From Glandiceps talaboti (lineage: Eukaryota > Hemichordata > Enteropneusta > Spengelidae): a DNA stretch of 64,000 bases. Numbering within the stretch: position 1 is the first letter of the stretch; each line of letters begins with the position of its first letter. Below, piece by piece: positions 1-12,849 of this stretch. The stretch spans positions 27,323,449 through 27,387,448 of the forward strand of contig NC_135553.1 in NCBI RefSeq assembly GCF_964340395.1, written 5' to 3'. Position numbers and translations under genes: made by a program. Below the pieces are notes generated by a model. That model was not told the origin of the DNA, did not search any database, and saw only the letters and a list, made by a program, of their open reading frames with translations.

Positions 1-220
1 TAACTGGCCCTAGCAACCATAACCATGTCCTTAACAACAGTGAAATGATTATGCATATTACAAAGATAAGAACTGGGATGGGTTCAAGACCATATGAAAC
101 CTGGGATGGGTAGGTAAGAATATTGATTCCAAAAATATAACCAAATATACCTAGCTACAAGACCATGCCTGTACATTTAGCAACAGCCAAATGCAGTTGT
201 GCTATAATGCCATTGGCGCT
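1..220 (+). repeat. Family A dispersed repeat, 3' fragment
   Basis: This is the 3' end of a dispersed repeat that recurs near 10.2-11.3, 15.6-15.9, 52.5-53.6, 56.1-57.2 and 60.8-61.8 kb. The shared words are TAGCAACCATAACCATG, CATATTACAAAGATAA and the closing GTTGTGCTATAATGCCATTGG. It is cut by the window edge and lies in the last SPATA20 intron. Confidence 0.75.
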
Positions 221-1297
221 GTTTTTTTATATGCTTGTTTTGTGTTTCTTGGCTTCTAGCCATGAGAGTTGACATTTTGATTGGCGGTACCATCATCTTA
301 AAAGCAGTATGTAGTGAAGTCACCTAGGCAACAGAAAATACTGAGTGAGAAAAGAGATGGAACAATGTGAATATTTCATATTATCATTTCTACCCAGAAG
401 CTATTACAGAAAACCTTCAGAAGGCACTGACATTTGTCATTTAAACTGTCATCCATAGAGGTAATATCAAATATCACTGAAGCAAGGCTTTGTTGTCCTT
501 CCACAAAGTCATTAACTTTATCATTAAAATTTCATCTCCGTAGTCTTCTTCAATTTATTATTGTAATCATTACACGCAGATTTTGTATTTATTGATAATA
601 TCTTCAACGGGGTATTTCATGACTTTAAATACCTGAATTTATGATCAGTTATGACTTTTGGAAATTAAAACTGTCATGTGTGATCTCAATATTGATTAAA
701 TGGAATGATAGAGGTATAACATAAACAAGTCTGGAATTGTTTGATTTTGACATTGTGGTGAGTTTTTCAAATTTAGACTACAACAAACAAGAACCATTAA
801 CATACCAATGTCACATTCTATTCACCATGTACCCTATTGTGCTCTGACGAATGTAACCAACAAGTATTCAGTCATTTTCTCAGCAAATATCATTTGCTGA
901 ATAAATTGGTTGTAATTGATCTGTCTACATAGTTTTAATTACTCCATCTTAGTTTAGATAAGTATCAACTAGCTCATATCAATTTGGGATAATATAATAG
1001 TTTTATTGTAAGTCAGGTCTTTAAATCCTTGGTTCATGGCACAAAATAAGTATAGAATAAAACAAACTTTCCATTAGTCATCATCATTTAACAAGAAATG
1101 TCGACATTCTTGAGGTTGTTTTCTATTAGCATTTAACCAGAATTATTTATAGTGTTGTATTCCTATCAAAAATAAAGTTACAGAAAAATTAGGTATTTTG
1201 ATTTGTTGGGAAAATGCTTGGTACTACCGGTGTTACCCACTCCAATTATTAAAGTTGCACAGTGTGTTGCATTCTTTATCTCTTTCTCTGAGATGAT
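221..1297. other. SPATA20 intron, unique AT-rich DNA
   Basis: I see no coding exon, RNA gene or strong repeat here. A lone diverged half-unit of the following array (ATTAAAGTTGCAC near 1249) precedes the array proper. Confidence 0.6.
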
Positions 1298-4200
1298 TAT
1301 TAAAGTTGATCACAACTATCTAGTTTATTGAAGTTGATCACAACTCCCTAGTTTATTAAAGTTGATCACAACTCCCTAGTTTATTAAAGTTTATCACAAC
1401 TCCCTAGTTTATTAAAGTTGATCACAACACCCTTGTTTATTAAAGTTGATCACAACTCCCTAGTTTGTTAAAGTTGATCACAACACCCTAGTTTGTTAAA
1501 GTTGATCACAACTCCCTAGTTTGTTAAAATTGATCACAACTCCCTAGTTTATTAAAGTTGATCACAACTCCCTAGTTTGTTAAAATTGATCACAACTCCC
1601 TAGTTTATTAAAGTTGATCACAACTCCCTAGTTTATTAAAGTTGATCACAACACCCTAGTTTGTTAAAGTTGATCACAACACCCTAGTTTATTAAAGTTG
1701 ATCACAACTCCCTAGTTTATTAAAGTTGATCACAACTCCCTAGTTTGTTAAAGTTGATCACAACACCCTAGTTTGTTAAAGTTGATCACAACTCTCTAGT
1801 GTATTAAAGTTGATCACAACTCCCTAGTTTATTAAAGTTGATCACAACTCCCTAGTTTGTTAAAGTTGATCACAACTCCCTAGTTTGTTAAAGTTGATCA
1901 CAACTCCCTAGTTTGTTAAAGTTGATCACAACTCTCTAGTGTATTAAAGTTGATCACAACTCCCTAGTGTATTAAAGTTGATCACAACTCCCTAGTTTAT
2001 TAAAGTTGATCACAACTCCCTAGTTTGTTAAAGTTGATCACAACTCCCTAGTTTGTTAAAGTTGATCACAACTCTCTAGTGTATTAAAGTTGATCACAAC
2101 TCCCTAGTTTGTTAAAGTTGATCACAACACCCTAGTTTATTAAAGTTGATCACAACACCCTAGTTTATTAAAGTTGATCACAACTCCCTAGTTTATTAAA
2201 GTTGATCACAACACCCTAGTTTATTAAAGTTGATCACAACACCCTAGTTTATTAAAGTTGATGACAACTCTCTAGTTTGTTAAAGTTGATCACAACTCCC
2301 TAGTTTATTAAAGTTGATGACAACTCTCTAGTTTGTTAAAGTTGATCACAACTCCCTAGTTTATTAAAGTTGATCACAACTCCCTAGTTTGTTAAAGTTT
2401 ATCACAACTCCCTAGTTTATTAAAGTTGATCACAACTCCCTAGTTTGTTAAAGTTGATCACAACTCCCTAGTTTATTAAAGTTGATCACAACTCCCTAGT
2501 GTATTAAAGTTGATCACAACTCCCTAGTTTGTTAAAATTGATCACAACTCCCTAGTGTATTAAAGTTGATCACAACTCCCTAGTTTGTTAAAGTTGATCA
2601 CAACTCCCTAGTGTATTAAAGTTGATCACAACTCTCTTGTGCATTAAAGTTGATCACAACTCTCTAGTGTATTAAAGTTGATCACAACTCCCTAGTTTAT
2701 TAAAGTTGATCACAACTCCCTAGTTTATTAAAGTTGATCACAACTCCCTAGTTTGTTAAAGTTGATCACAACTCTCTAGTGTATTAAAGTTGATCACAAC
2801 TCCCTAGTTTGTTAAAGTTGATCACAACTCCCTAGTTTATTAAAGTTGATCACAACTCTAGTTTATTAAAGTTGATCACAACTCTCTAGTGTATTAAAGT
2901 TGATCACAACTCCCTAGTTTATTAAAGTTGATCACAACTCTAGTTTATTAAAGTTGATCACAACTCCCTAGTTTATTAAAGTTGATCACAACTCCCTAGT
3001 TTGTTAAAGTTGATCACAACTCTCTAGTGTATTAAAGTTGATCACAACTCTAGTTTATTAAAGTTGATCACAACTCCCTAGTTTATTAAAGTTGATCACA
3101 ACACCCTAGTTTATTAAAGTTGATCACAACACCCTAGTTTATTAAAGTTGATCACAACTCCCTAGTTTATTAAAGTTGATCACAACACCCTAGTTTATTA
3201 AAGTTGATCACAACTCCCTAGTTTATTAAAGTTGATGACAACTCTCTAGTTTGTTAAAGTTGATCACAACTCCTTAGTTTATTAAAGTTGATCACAACTC
3301 CCTAGTTTGTTAAAGTTGATCACAACTCTCTAGTGTATTAAAGTTGATCACAACTCCCTAGTGTATTAAAGTTGATCACAACTCCCTAGTTTGTTAAAAT
3401 TGATCACAACTCCCTAGTGTAATATAGTTGATCACAACTCCCTAGTTTGTTAAAGTTGATCACAACTCCCTAGTGTATTAAAGTTGATCACAACTCTCTA
3501 GTGTATTAAAGTTGATCACAACTCTCTTGTGTATTAAAGTTGATCACAACTCTCTAGTGTATTAAAGTTGATCACAACTCCCTAGTTTATTAAAGTTGAT
3601 CACAACTCCCTAGTTTGTTAAAGTTGATCACAACTCTCTAGTGTATTAAAGTTGATCACAACTCTAGTTTATTAAAGTTGATCACAACTCCCTAGTTTAT
3701 TAAAGTTGATCACAACTCCCTAGTTTATTAAAGTTGATCACAACTCCCTAGTTTGTTAAAATTGATCACAACTCCCTAGTGTATTAAAGTTGATCACAAC
3801 TCCCTAGTTTGTTAAAATTGATCACAACTCCCTAGTGTATTAAAGTTGATCACAACTCCCTAGTTTATTAAAGTTGATCACAACTCCCTAGTTTGTTAAA
3901 GTTGATCACAACTCTAGTGTATTAAAGTTGATCACAACTCTAGTGTATTAAAGTTGATCACAACTCCCTAGTTTATTAAAGTTGATCACAACACCCTAGT
4001 TTGTTAAAGTTGATCACAACTCCCTAGTTTGTTAAAGTTGATCACAACTCCCTAGTTTATTAAAGTTGATCACAACTCCCTTGTTTATTAAAGTTGATCA
4101 CAACTCCTTAGTTTATTAAAATTGATCACAACTCTCTAGTGTATTAAAGTTGATCACAACTCCCTAGTTTGTTAAAATTGATCACAACTCTCTAGTGTAT

Positions 4201-5979
4201 TAAAGTTGATCACAACTCTAGTTTATTAAAGTTGATCACAACTCCCTAGTTTATTAAAGTTGATCACAACTCCCTAGTTTGTTAAAGTTGATGACAACTC
4301 TCTAGTTTGTTAAAGTTGATCACAACTCCTTAGTTTATTAAAGTTGATCACAACTCCCTAGTTTGTTAAAATTGATCACAACTCTCTAGTGTATTAAAGT
4401 TGATCACAACTCCCTAGTTTGTTAAAGTTGATCACAACTCCCTAGTTTATTAAAGTTGATCACAACTCCCTAGTGTATTAAAGTTGATCACAACACCCTA
4501 GTTTGTTAAAATTGATCACAACTCCCTAGTGTATTAAAGTTGATCACAACTCCCTAGTTTGTTAAATTTGATCACAACTCCCTAGTTTATTAAAGTTGAT
4601 CACAACACCCTAGTTTATTAAAGTTGATCACAACTCCCTAGTTTGTTAAAGTTGATCACAACTCCCTAGTGTGTTAAAGTTGATCACAACTCTCTAGTGT
4701 ATTAAAGTTGATCACAACTCTAGTGTATTAAAGTTGATCACAACTCCCTAGTTTATTAAAGTTGATCACAACTCCCTAGTTTGTTAAAGTTGATCACAAC
4801 TCTCTAGTGTATTAAAGTTGATCACAACTCCCTAGTTTATTAAAGTTGATCACAACTCCCTAGTTTGTTAAAGTTGATCACAACTCCCTAGTTTGTTAAA
4901 GTTGATCACAACTTTCTAGTGTATTAAAGTTGATCACAACCCCCTAGTTTATTAAAGTTGATCACAACTCCCTAGTTTATTAAAATTGATGACAACTCCC
5001 TAGTTTGTTAAAATTGATCACAACTCTCTAGTGTATTAAAGTTGATCACAACTCCCTAGTTTATTAAAGTTGATCACAACTCTAGTGTATTAAAGTTGAT
5101 CACAACTCTAGTGTATTAAAGTTGATCACAACTCCCTAGTTTATTAAAGTTGATCACAACACCCTAGTTTGTTAAAGTTGATGACAACTCCCTAGTTTAT
5201 TAAAGTTGATCACAACACCCTAGTTTGTTAAAGTTGATCACAACTCCCTAGTTTGTTAAAGTTGATGACAACTCTCTAGTTTGTTAAAGTTGATCACAAC
5301 TCCCTAGTTTGTTAAAGTTGATCACAACTCCCTAGTTTGTTAAAGTTGATGACAACACCCTAGTTTATTAAAGTTGATCACAACTCCCTAGTTTGTTAAA
5401 GTTGATCACAACTCCCTAGTGTGTTAAAGTTGATCACAACTCTCTAGTGTATTAAAGTTGATCACAACTCTAGTGTATTAAAGTTGATCACAACTCCCTA
5501 GTTTATTAAAGTTGATCACAACTCCCTAGTTTGTTAAAGTTGATCACAACTCTCTAGTGTATTAAAGTTGATCACAACTCCCTAGTTTATTAAAGTTGAT
5601 CACAACTCCCTAGTTTGTTAAAGTTGATCACAACTCCCTAGTTTGTTAAAGTTGATCACAACTTTCTAGTGTATTAAAGTTGATCACAACCCCCTAGTTT
5701 ATTAAAGTTGATCACAACTCCCTAGTTTATTAAAATTGATGACAACTCCCTAGTTTGTTAAAATTGATCACAACTCTCTAGTGTATTAAAGTTGATCACA
5801 ACTCCCTAGTTTATTAAAGTTGATCACAACTCCCTAGTTTGTTAAAGTTGATCACAACTCCCTAGTTTGTTAAAGTTGATCACAACTCCCTAGTTTGTTA
5901 AAGTTGATCACAACTCCCTAGTTTGTTAAAGTTGATCACAACTCCCTAGTTTATTAAAGTTGATCACAACTCCCTAGTT
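1298..5979. repeat. 28-bp minisatellite array (about 167 copies)
   Basis: The unit is ATTAAAGTTGATCACAACTC followed by CCTAGTTT, 28 bp. Common variants are TTTGTT for TTTATT, AAAATTG for AAAGTTG, GATGACA for GATCACA, ACACCC for ACTCCC, and a 24-bp form lacking CCCT. Every standard unit carries the palindrome TGATCA. The array fills the last SPATA20 intron and stops about 105 bp before the acceptor. Shared rare variants show that blocks within it were duplicated. Confidence 0.97.
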
Positions 5980-6085
5980 CTAAATTCATCTCAATCTGTA
6001 TACCTTAACCATTCAACTTTTAATAATTAATATACACAATGTGTCGTATTGTAGAATTCAAACTTGTCTTTTGTCTTTCTCTCAG

Positions 6086-6340
6086 ATCATTATCAGAGGA
6101 GAACGTGATGCTGAAGATACTAAGCAGCTGTTAGAATGTGTTCATTCCTTCTATATCCCTAACAAGATACTCATCCTAGCTGATGGAAATACAGATTCTT
6201 ATCTCTACAAAACCTTGGAATTGTTACCTACATTGGACAAAGTGGAAGGAAAGGCCACAGCATATGTGTGTGAAAATTATGCCTGCAAGTTACCCGTAAC
6301 CACTCTAGAGGAATTAGAAAAGTTGTTGGCTGACCAGTAA
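6086..6340 (+). CDS. SPATA20: SPATA20 C-terminal exon (thioredoxin-domain, DUF255 family)
   Basis: The exon follows a good acceptor (CTTTTGTCTTTCTCTCAG, ending at 6085) and reads 84 codons to a TAA at 6338-6340. It encodes the C-terminal tail of SPATA20, a long protein with an N-terminal thioredoxin-like DUF255 domain and a six-hairpin glycosidase-like body. Family signatures visible here are DAEDTKQLLECVHS, PNKILILADG, ATAYVCENYACKLPVT and the closing LEELEKLL; they match the vertebrate protein almost word for word. The exon starts in phase 0 with IIIRGERD. The upstream ATG-like start at 6041 lies in the intron and is not real. All earlier exons lie outside the window. The cellular role of SPATA20 is poorly defined; in vertebrates it is linked to spermatogenesis. 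Identification is by recalled family similarity, without alignment. Confidence 0.9.
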   Translation: MIIRGERDAEDTKQLLECVHSFYIPNKILILADGNTDSYLYKTLELLPTLDKVEGKATAYVCENYACKLPVTTLEELEKLLADQ

Positions 6341-6710
6341 GAAGTGTATAAGTACTTAATTTACTGATAATGGTTATAGCAACCTCACATTCAGGCTGTT
6401 GACCCCAAAATTATGTTAATGTATTACCGTAGGATTTCAATAATGACTTATATGATTGAAGTGAAAAAGTCATCACAATTTTTGAAGGTAGATTAGAAGG
6501 ATTATAATAATGGCAAAGTTTTGATTTGGAATATTAAAATGAGAAGCTTATTGCAGAAAGAAAGACTTTGGTTAAACTGTAAATGTGCCCCGACTTTAAG
6601 ACAAAATATACACTTGTGCTGTAACTAATTTCTTAAAAATGAATTATAGGCTAGAAAAACAGTCTTTAGAAATATTTGTGAACTTACTGTTCCAATACTC
6701 TTAGATATAC

Positions 6711-6712
<2 letters not shown>
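6341..6712 (+). other. SPATA20 3' UTR and downstream DNA
   Basis: AT-rich, no coding signal. The only poly(A)-like hexamer I noticed is ATTAAA at 6533-6538, about 195 bp past the stop; it is a weak candidate for the end of the SPATA20 transcript. Confidence 0.4.
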
Positions 6713-6783
<71 letters not shown>

Positions 6784-6784
6784 A

Positions 6785-6838
<54 letters not shown>

Positions 6839-6900
6839 ATACTACTACTACTACTACTACATACTACTACATACTACTACTACTACTACTACTACTACTG

Positions 6901-6976
<76 letters not shown>

Positions 6977-6977
6977 A

Positions 6978-7063
<86 letters not shown>

Positions 7064-7075
7064 CACTACTACATA

Positions 7076-7110
<35 letters not shown>

Positions 7111-7133
7111 GCTGCTGCTGCTACTACTACTAT
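6713..7133. repeat. (ACT)n triplet tract with embedded (CTG)n runs
   Basis: About 420 bp of near-pure ACT triplets, broken by ACATACT interruptions and by CTG/GCT runs near 6898-6938, 6985-7012 and 7109-7121. Long poly-Ser and poly-Val/Ala frames on the minus strand are translations of this tract. Confidence 0.97.
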
Positions 7134-8054
7134 ACACTCACTGTCATAGTTTTCGGACAGACTCTATTTTCGGACAGATATCGACTAGTCCCGCGATCAT
7201 CACCGTTTTCTCCGGAACTGCCATATTGTCATGATCAAGCATTCGTACGAAAGATCAGGCGATATTGAAGTTTTGATTCAACACTAATTTTATGGTATCG
7301 GTTTGGAGAGCACTAATATTGGTGATCACAAAGTTAGCGTATGTAACAACACTGTCGTAGTTGTAAGTGTTTTCGCTACATCAAAGTACGCGGAAATGTT
7401 ACAAAATCACTTCAATATCATTTCGCTCTTATTTAAATCTACAAATATTTCAGTAATAGTTTTCTCCCAGTGCGCCGTTCAAACTAGATGACATTTTCCA
7501 TAAAATCTTGATGGTTTTTGAACTAAAATGTGTTACGTATCTGGAGCAAAGAAGTGTATCAGATATCGGACAGTGCTCACGTTTGCATGCCCAAGACATA
7601 GACTGCCAAGAGGCGCCATGAACTGTGATCGAATTCTGGAATTGAATTCGGTAGTAGGACAGTGTTCATGATATTTTCTTTGCAAGAACAATCAACATTA
7701 GTGTAACAGTGATTAAAATACCACAATACCAATGTTTTTGCCCAATATTTAAATATTTAAATATTAAAATCAAATGGAGTGGCAAAATTCTTAATTTACG
7801 CGACAAATACGTAAATCGGTGTGGAAGTTTGTGTCCGATTACCAATACTGTCGTCCGATTACTAAGTCATCGATGTAGGTTATAAATTCGGGGACTACGT
7901 CATCCACAAATTAAGTTACTTCTGACTTTAAACCCTGTTGAAAAAGACCCTACAGAAATTGTCTAAGCAGTAATGATGGGTGTTACTTTTTTACAGTGTT
8001 TATCCAATAGTAATCGTCGAATAACATGACCCTGTTCAAAAACTGCGACTGTGA
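7134..8054. other. Unique segment between two triplet tracts
   Basis: More complex sequence with several CpGs. Short words recur: TTTCGGACAG twice near 7150-7175, ATCGGACAGTG near 7565, GGACAGTGTTCATG near 7657, and GTCCGATTAC twice near 7833-7862. No convincing exon or terminal repeat was found. Because (ACT)n bounds it on both sides it may be an insertion into, or transport of, a triplet tract. Confidence 0.4.
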
Positions 8055-8099
8055 GTGTACCACTACTACTACAATACTGTTACTACTACTACTACTACA

Positions 8100-8141
<42 letters not shown>

Positions 8142-8142
8142 G

Positions 8143-8192
<50 letters not shown>

Positions 8193-8219
8193 GCTACTAA
8201 TACTGCTACTACTACTTGT
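8055..8219. repeat. (ACT)n triplet tract
   Basis: About 165 bp of ACT triplets with a few GCT and AAT interruptions. Poly-Thr, poly-Leu and poly-Ser frames arise from it. Confidence 0.95.
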
Positions 8220-10171
8220 ACTGGCACAAATCAAGACAAGGCAAACTTTTTTGAGTATATGGAATTTCCAAATGCAGTGACAACTAATTTTTTAGTTCCA
8301 AAAAGTTTTGAAAAAATGAAAGGAAAATTTCATACAGGGTAATAGAAAATTTCTTGAAGTATGTACATGTTAATGTAGGGGTGTACATATGAAAAAGAGA
8401 AATTAAAAATAACTTTTTTTGCTCCTTGCCTGCCTTTAAGCAAGCCATCGTTTCAAGTGGTGCTGCTATCTGTTCATGATATGGAGAAGGTATAAATTGT
8501 AACGATACTGTATAGGAACTACACTATGATGGGGGAAGTGAGAGTTTGCACTGCATTGAAGAGGCTGTACAGTTTACAATGGTCAGGACATGCCATGTCA
8601 AATGTAAATCATCAACAAATTTACAAAAGCAAAACTAGGGAGATTCTCACATATTACTTGCAGATCTACTTGACCGACATCTTCAAATTTTACACAACAA
8701 AACTTACACAGGCTTTCTACATCACCCAACCACAGAAAAAGATATTGTCAATATTTTGAACAGTTTTCCAATCAATTTTGTATTTTGCTCATAATTTTGA
8801 CAATTTCTGTTGTAATGAACTTTTTGTGAGATTATTCGTTTGTAATCAATAATGATAAACATAATGGAAATCATAGATAACATACTTATCAGGAATTATC
8901 ATGTAAAAACATTATCAAAAACCACATAGTGATGTTATCTTCATTTGTTATCTGCTTATTTGATAAATTATTTATTACATCTTCTGTAATACCTTTGCAG
9001 CTGGTAAAGCCCCATTAGAACAGCTGTATAATTGTGCACCTGTAAAAATCCAATATAACATTTGTACACCATGTTATCCCTGTATGTCTGTAGCATGTAC
9101 TTGTTGTGTATACTGCTCTGAACATCTATGCAGCTGTTCTACCAATAGAAACTTGTACAGCTGATTACCTCTTCCCCCTGATGATACTATCTGTGCACCT
9201 GGTAAACCCATGTACTATATAATGACATTCCAGTATTGGGTCTGTTTCCATGGTAATTTCATACTGTTAGCTTTGTCTCAGTCTTCCTGTCCACACTAAC
9301 ATTACTACTAATAGTCAATCCGTGTATGGTTTGTTTTTTTCTTTCTCTTTGCATGGGTGAACAGAACCAAGAGTAAACCTCTGCTTGGAAGGTTGTGACC
9401 TATGAACTTTGTGACCTGTGAACTCTTAGCTTCATAGGAAGAAAGGCAAGAAATATGAAATACACTTTATCCTAGTGTGAATACACCATCAGAGATAAGT
9501 GTAAACAATTTATAGTGATCAAAATGTTCAAAAATTCTCGACATTAAAAAAATAAAAGTACAAAATATAAACTGAATCAAAATTTTTGCAATAAGTACAG
9601 TGTAAATTAATGTTAATGCAAATATTAGCAGAGTGTAAATGTTCATGCATATATGTACAGTGTAAATGTAAATGCACATAAAGAAATATAAAAAGGAATA
9701 TTAAAAAATGGGACATTAAGAAACATGCCATTGAGAAGTCAGATACACTAATAACGTGGTCTCAGGTGTATGTATTTGTCTGATGCCATGGTAACATACA
9801 TTAATAATTTCTAAGTAATGTACAAGATTGGCATAAAAAGCTAACCCTATTTTGATATGGATTTATGTCGGTCATACTAGAAAACTCATATACCAAATGT
9901 AATATTAATGTTAATATGTCTAATTGGTTTCATTTATGATTTTTGTACCAAGATACACCAAGTCTCCATGCCAATTTCTAGATTATAAAATATGTTATTA
10001 TGAGATGATAATCCCATGTATTTTTGCACATACATTGTAACATTGCAACTAAGAATGTTTCAAATCAAAGGATCCCATTCCATACCCACAAGAAATAAAA
10101 CAAAAATAAATCATTTTTAATCAGAGCATTTATAGAAATGTTTTTCTTTACATTTGTGAGTGCAAACATTT
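8220..10171. other. Gene-free AT-rich DNA
   Basis: No supported gene. Short open frames have no recognisable domain. A weak imperfect repeat containing GTGTAAAT and AATGTTAATG words lies near 9590-9680. Confidence 0.5.
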
Positions 10172-11348
10172 TTAGCACAACTGAACTTCTTCAGTTCAGT
10201 TGTGCTATAGGCATGGCAAAGTGTCTGTCTATCTGTCTGTCACTGTCTGTGTGTGGTTGTGTGGGTGTGTTTAAATAACTTAAAGTAAAAAACCGCTGGA
10301 CCAATTGCCATGATATTTGGTAGGTATCGTATATCACCTTAGGTGTCTCATTGGGAAATTGCTCAAATCAAAATGATCTTACCACCGGCGTGTGATTTGG
10401 GTAAAAAAATATGATTTTTGGTCAAAAAACCTAAACTCAAAAACTTCTGGGCACATCAGTCTGAAATTTGGTGGGAACATTCTTAGGGGTGTGTAGATTA
10501 AGAATTGTTCATGACATGATAGATCGCATCAGTGATATGCAAATGAGGTCTAAAAATGTGTCTTTTTAGGCAAAAATCTATCATTCCAAAAGTACCTAGC
10601 AGATTGAGCTGAAATTTGGTTGGAATGTTCTTAGGGGTATTTCGATGAGGAATTGGTAATAACATGATGATGCCATCAGAGATAGGCAAATTAGATCTAA
10701 AAATGTGTCTGTTAGGTCAAAAATCAAAATTACTGAGCAGATTGAGATGAAATTTAATGGGGATGAATCTGGTGAAGGTGAATTCACAACATGATGAGCC
10801 CATTGGTAATATGCAAATTGGGTCTAAAAATGTCAATTTTGGTCAAAAAGTTATATCTTCAAAACTACATGGGCAATGTGGCTGAAACTTGGCGGGGATG
10901 TTTCTGGAGGTGTTATTCTGCAGTTATCGTTGAAATCATATGGACAAAACTAGCCTTAGCAGCCATGACCACACCCTTAGCAACAGTGAACTGATGATGC
11001 ATATTACAAAGATAACAACAGGGATGGGTAGGTAAGTAATTAAGAAAATGTATGTAAATATCCATAGCAACAAGGTCATGTCCATAGCAACAGCCGAATG
11101 ACAGTTTATATTGCAAAGATAAACACTTGGAAGGGTAGGCAATAAGTGACTAAAGATTCCAAAAATGTATGCAAATATGTCTAGCAACAAGACCACGCCA
11201 TAGCAACAGCCCAGTGGTGAAATATATATTGTAAAGATAATAAGAGACATTAATAAAAAATGAATAAATATTCAAAATGTATGCAAATATACCTAGCAAC
11301 AAGACCACACCCATAGCAACAGCCAAATGATGGAGTGTAAATTGCCAA
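10172..11348 (+). mobile_element. Family A dispersed element, near full length
   Basis: It opens with a short hairpin (TTAGCACAACTGAAC then TTCAGTTGTGCTATAGG), followed by a GTCTGTCTGTC/GTGTGTG tract. The body has four diverged modules of about 133-148 bp, marked by AGATTG-GCTGAAATTTGG and ATATGCAAATTAGGTCTAAA, then about four modules of 106-116 bp, marked by CATAGCAACAGCCAAATGA and ATGTATGCAAATAT. No protein is encoded. The usual 3' end (GTTGTGCTACAATGCCATTGG) is missing here; the copy runs into a 64-bp tandem array. I infer a non-autonomous transposable element of unknown class. Confidence 0.75.
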
Positions 11349-11734
11349 GGTGCTGACACTTCTTATGGGTGCTGCATCTCAGATGATTCCATAAAGAAGC
11401 CTGTGATTGGTGCTGACCCAACATTTATGGGCACTGCAACTATCAGATGATTCCATAAAGAAGCCTGTGATTGGTGCTGACCCAACATTTATGGGCACTG
11501 CAACTATCAGATGATTCCATAAAGAAGCCTGTGATTGGTGCTGACCCAACATTTATGGGCACTGCAACTATCAGATGATTCCATAAAGAAGCCTGTGATT
11601 GGTGCTGACCCAACATTTATGGGCACTGCAACTATCAGATGATTCCATAAAGAAGCCTGTGATTGGTGCTGACCCAACATTTATGGGCACTGCAACTATC
11701 AGATGATTCCATAAAGAAGCCTGTGATTGGTGCT
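11349..11734. repeat. 64-bp tandem repeat (about 6 copies)
   Basis: Units begin AGATGATTCCATAAAGAAGC at 11381, 11445, 11509, 11573, 11637 and 11701, exactly 64 bp apart and essentially identical. A diverged partial unit (GCTGACACTTCTTATGGGTG) precedes the first. Confidence 0.97.
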
Positions 11735-12849
11735 ATGAATTGTTGTCTATATTTATTTCATAATATTAATTTGATATCTGTTCAATTATCTAAATTTGTC
11801 ATCTAGTGTTGTGGATGGATTTGGACATATTTATTGTGAAGTTGAAGTCTTCAATTTAGTCAATCAGTATTAGGGCTATACAGTAGTAGTGAGATTAAAA
11901 TTCCACAATACGTACCATTATTTTGCGTAATTTTATTGGGTGTTGAGAATATTTCTGTCTTAATAAATTTCACATCTTTCAGTTGAAGTTTGTCTTGTTT
12001 GTCAATTAGTATTATAGATACATTTGGTATATACCCATACTCAGCTTAATCATAAATTTATTTTTTTATTTTTGATTAATGCATTGACATTTAAATGGAT
12101 TTTATGTCAAGTATAATGTGCATCAATAGATTACTTGACTCCTATGCTGAATAATCCACATATATGACACTTCTAAATCGTGTCAATTATGTTTGAGTCA
12201 GTCATGTCATGTCCTCATTTATATCAATAAATCAAAAGTGAAAAGTCTGTGTTGTAGTCAGTCTGTCTGTCTAGAGGAATTCCATGCAATGTTCCTACTA
12301 TCTTGTGATAATGTGACTTGGCTGTGTCAGGATGCAAGAGAAAGTGTATGGAATAGCATGAGTGTGGTTTTATTGCAATATTAATCATTGTACTGTCACC
12401 TAGACAACGCTCATCAAAATCAGCCCTCTTGTAATGTGTGTGTCACCAATCACAGCCACCTTATAAACACTGTTTTTGGGTGTTGACAAACCATGCCTAA
12501 ATACCAAGGTCAGTATCAGTCTACAAATTCCTGTTGTCTACTGACCTACAACAATTAAATGTACAATCAAAGAAGAATCAGACAGAGTCAAATCATCATA
12601 GTGTTTTCTGTCACCAGTCCACACCATCTTCAGCTGCTTCAAGATTTTCATAACTACCAAATACTTTTATTGATATTTTTTTATTCATTCAGACCAAACA
12701 TTTTGTCATGCAAGGGGCACTGAGATCATGGTGTACAATTTAGGGCTTAATGTTGTAGACCACATCATAATTTTTCTGTGTTTATAATCCCTGCACGCCA
12801 TGTGTACTTTGATATTTTAGATATACATTGTGATGAATCTACTCCAAAA
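11735..12849. other. Gene-free AT-rich DNA
   Basis: No exon, RNA gene or strong repeat recognised. Confidence 0.5.

Noticed and set aside
6857-8342. Poly-Val, poly-Ser, poly-Thr and poly-Leu frames
   Set aside because: Direct readings of ACT/CTG triplet tracts.
10498-11359. Several minus-strand frames with repeated VAMGVVLLLGIFAYIF-like words
   Set aside because: Translations of family A modules (CCTAGCAACAAGACCACACC and neighbours), recurring wherever family A occurs; no intact protein.
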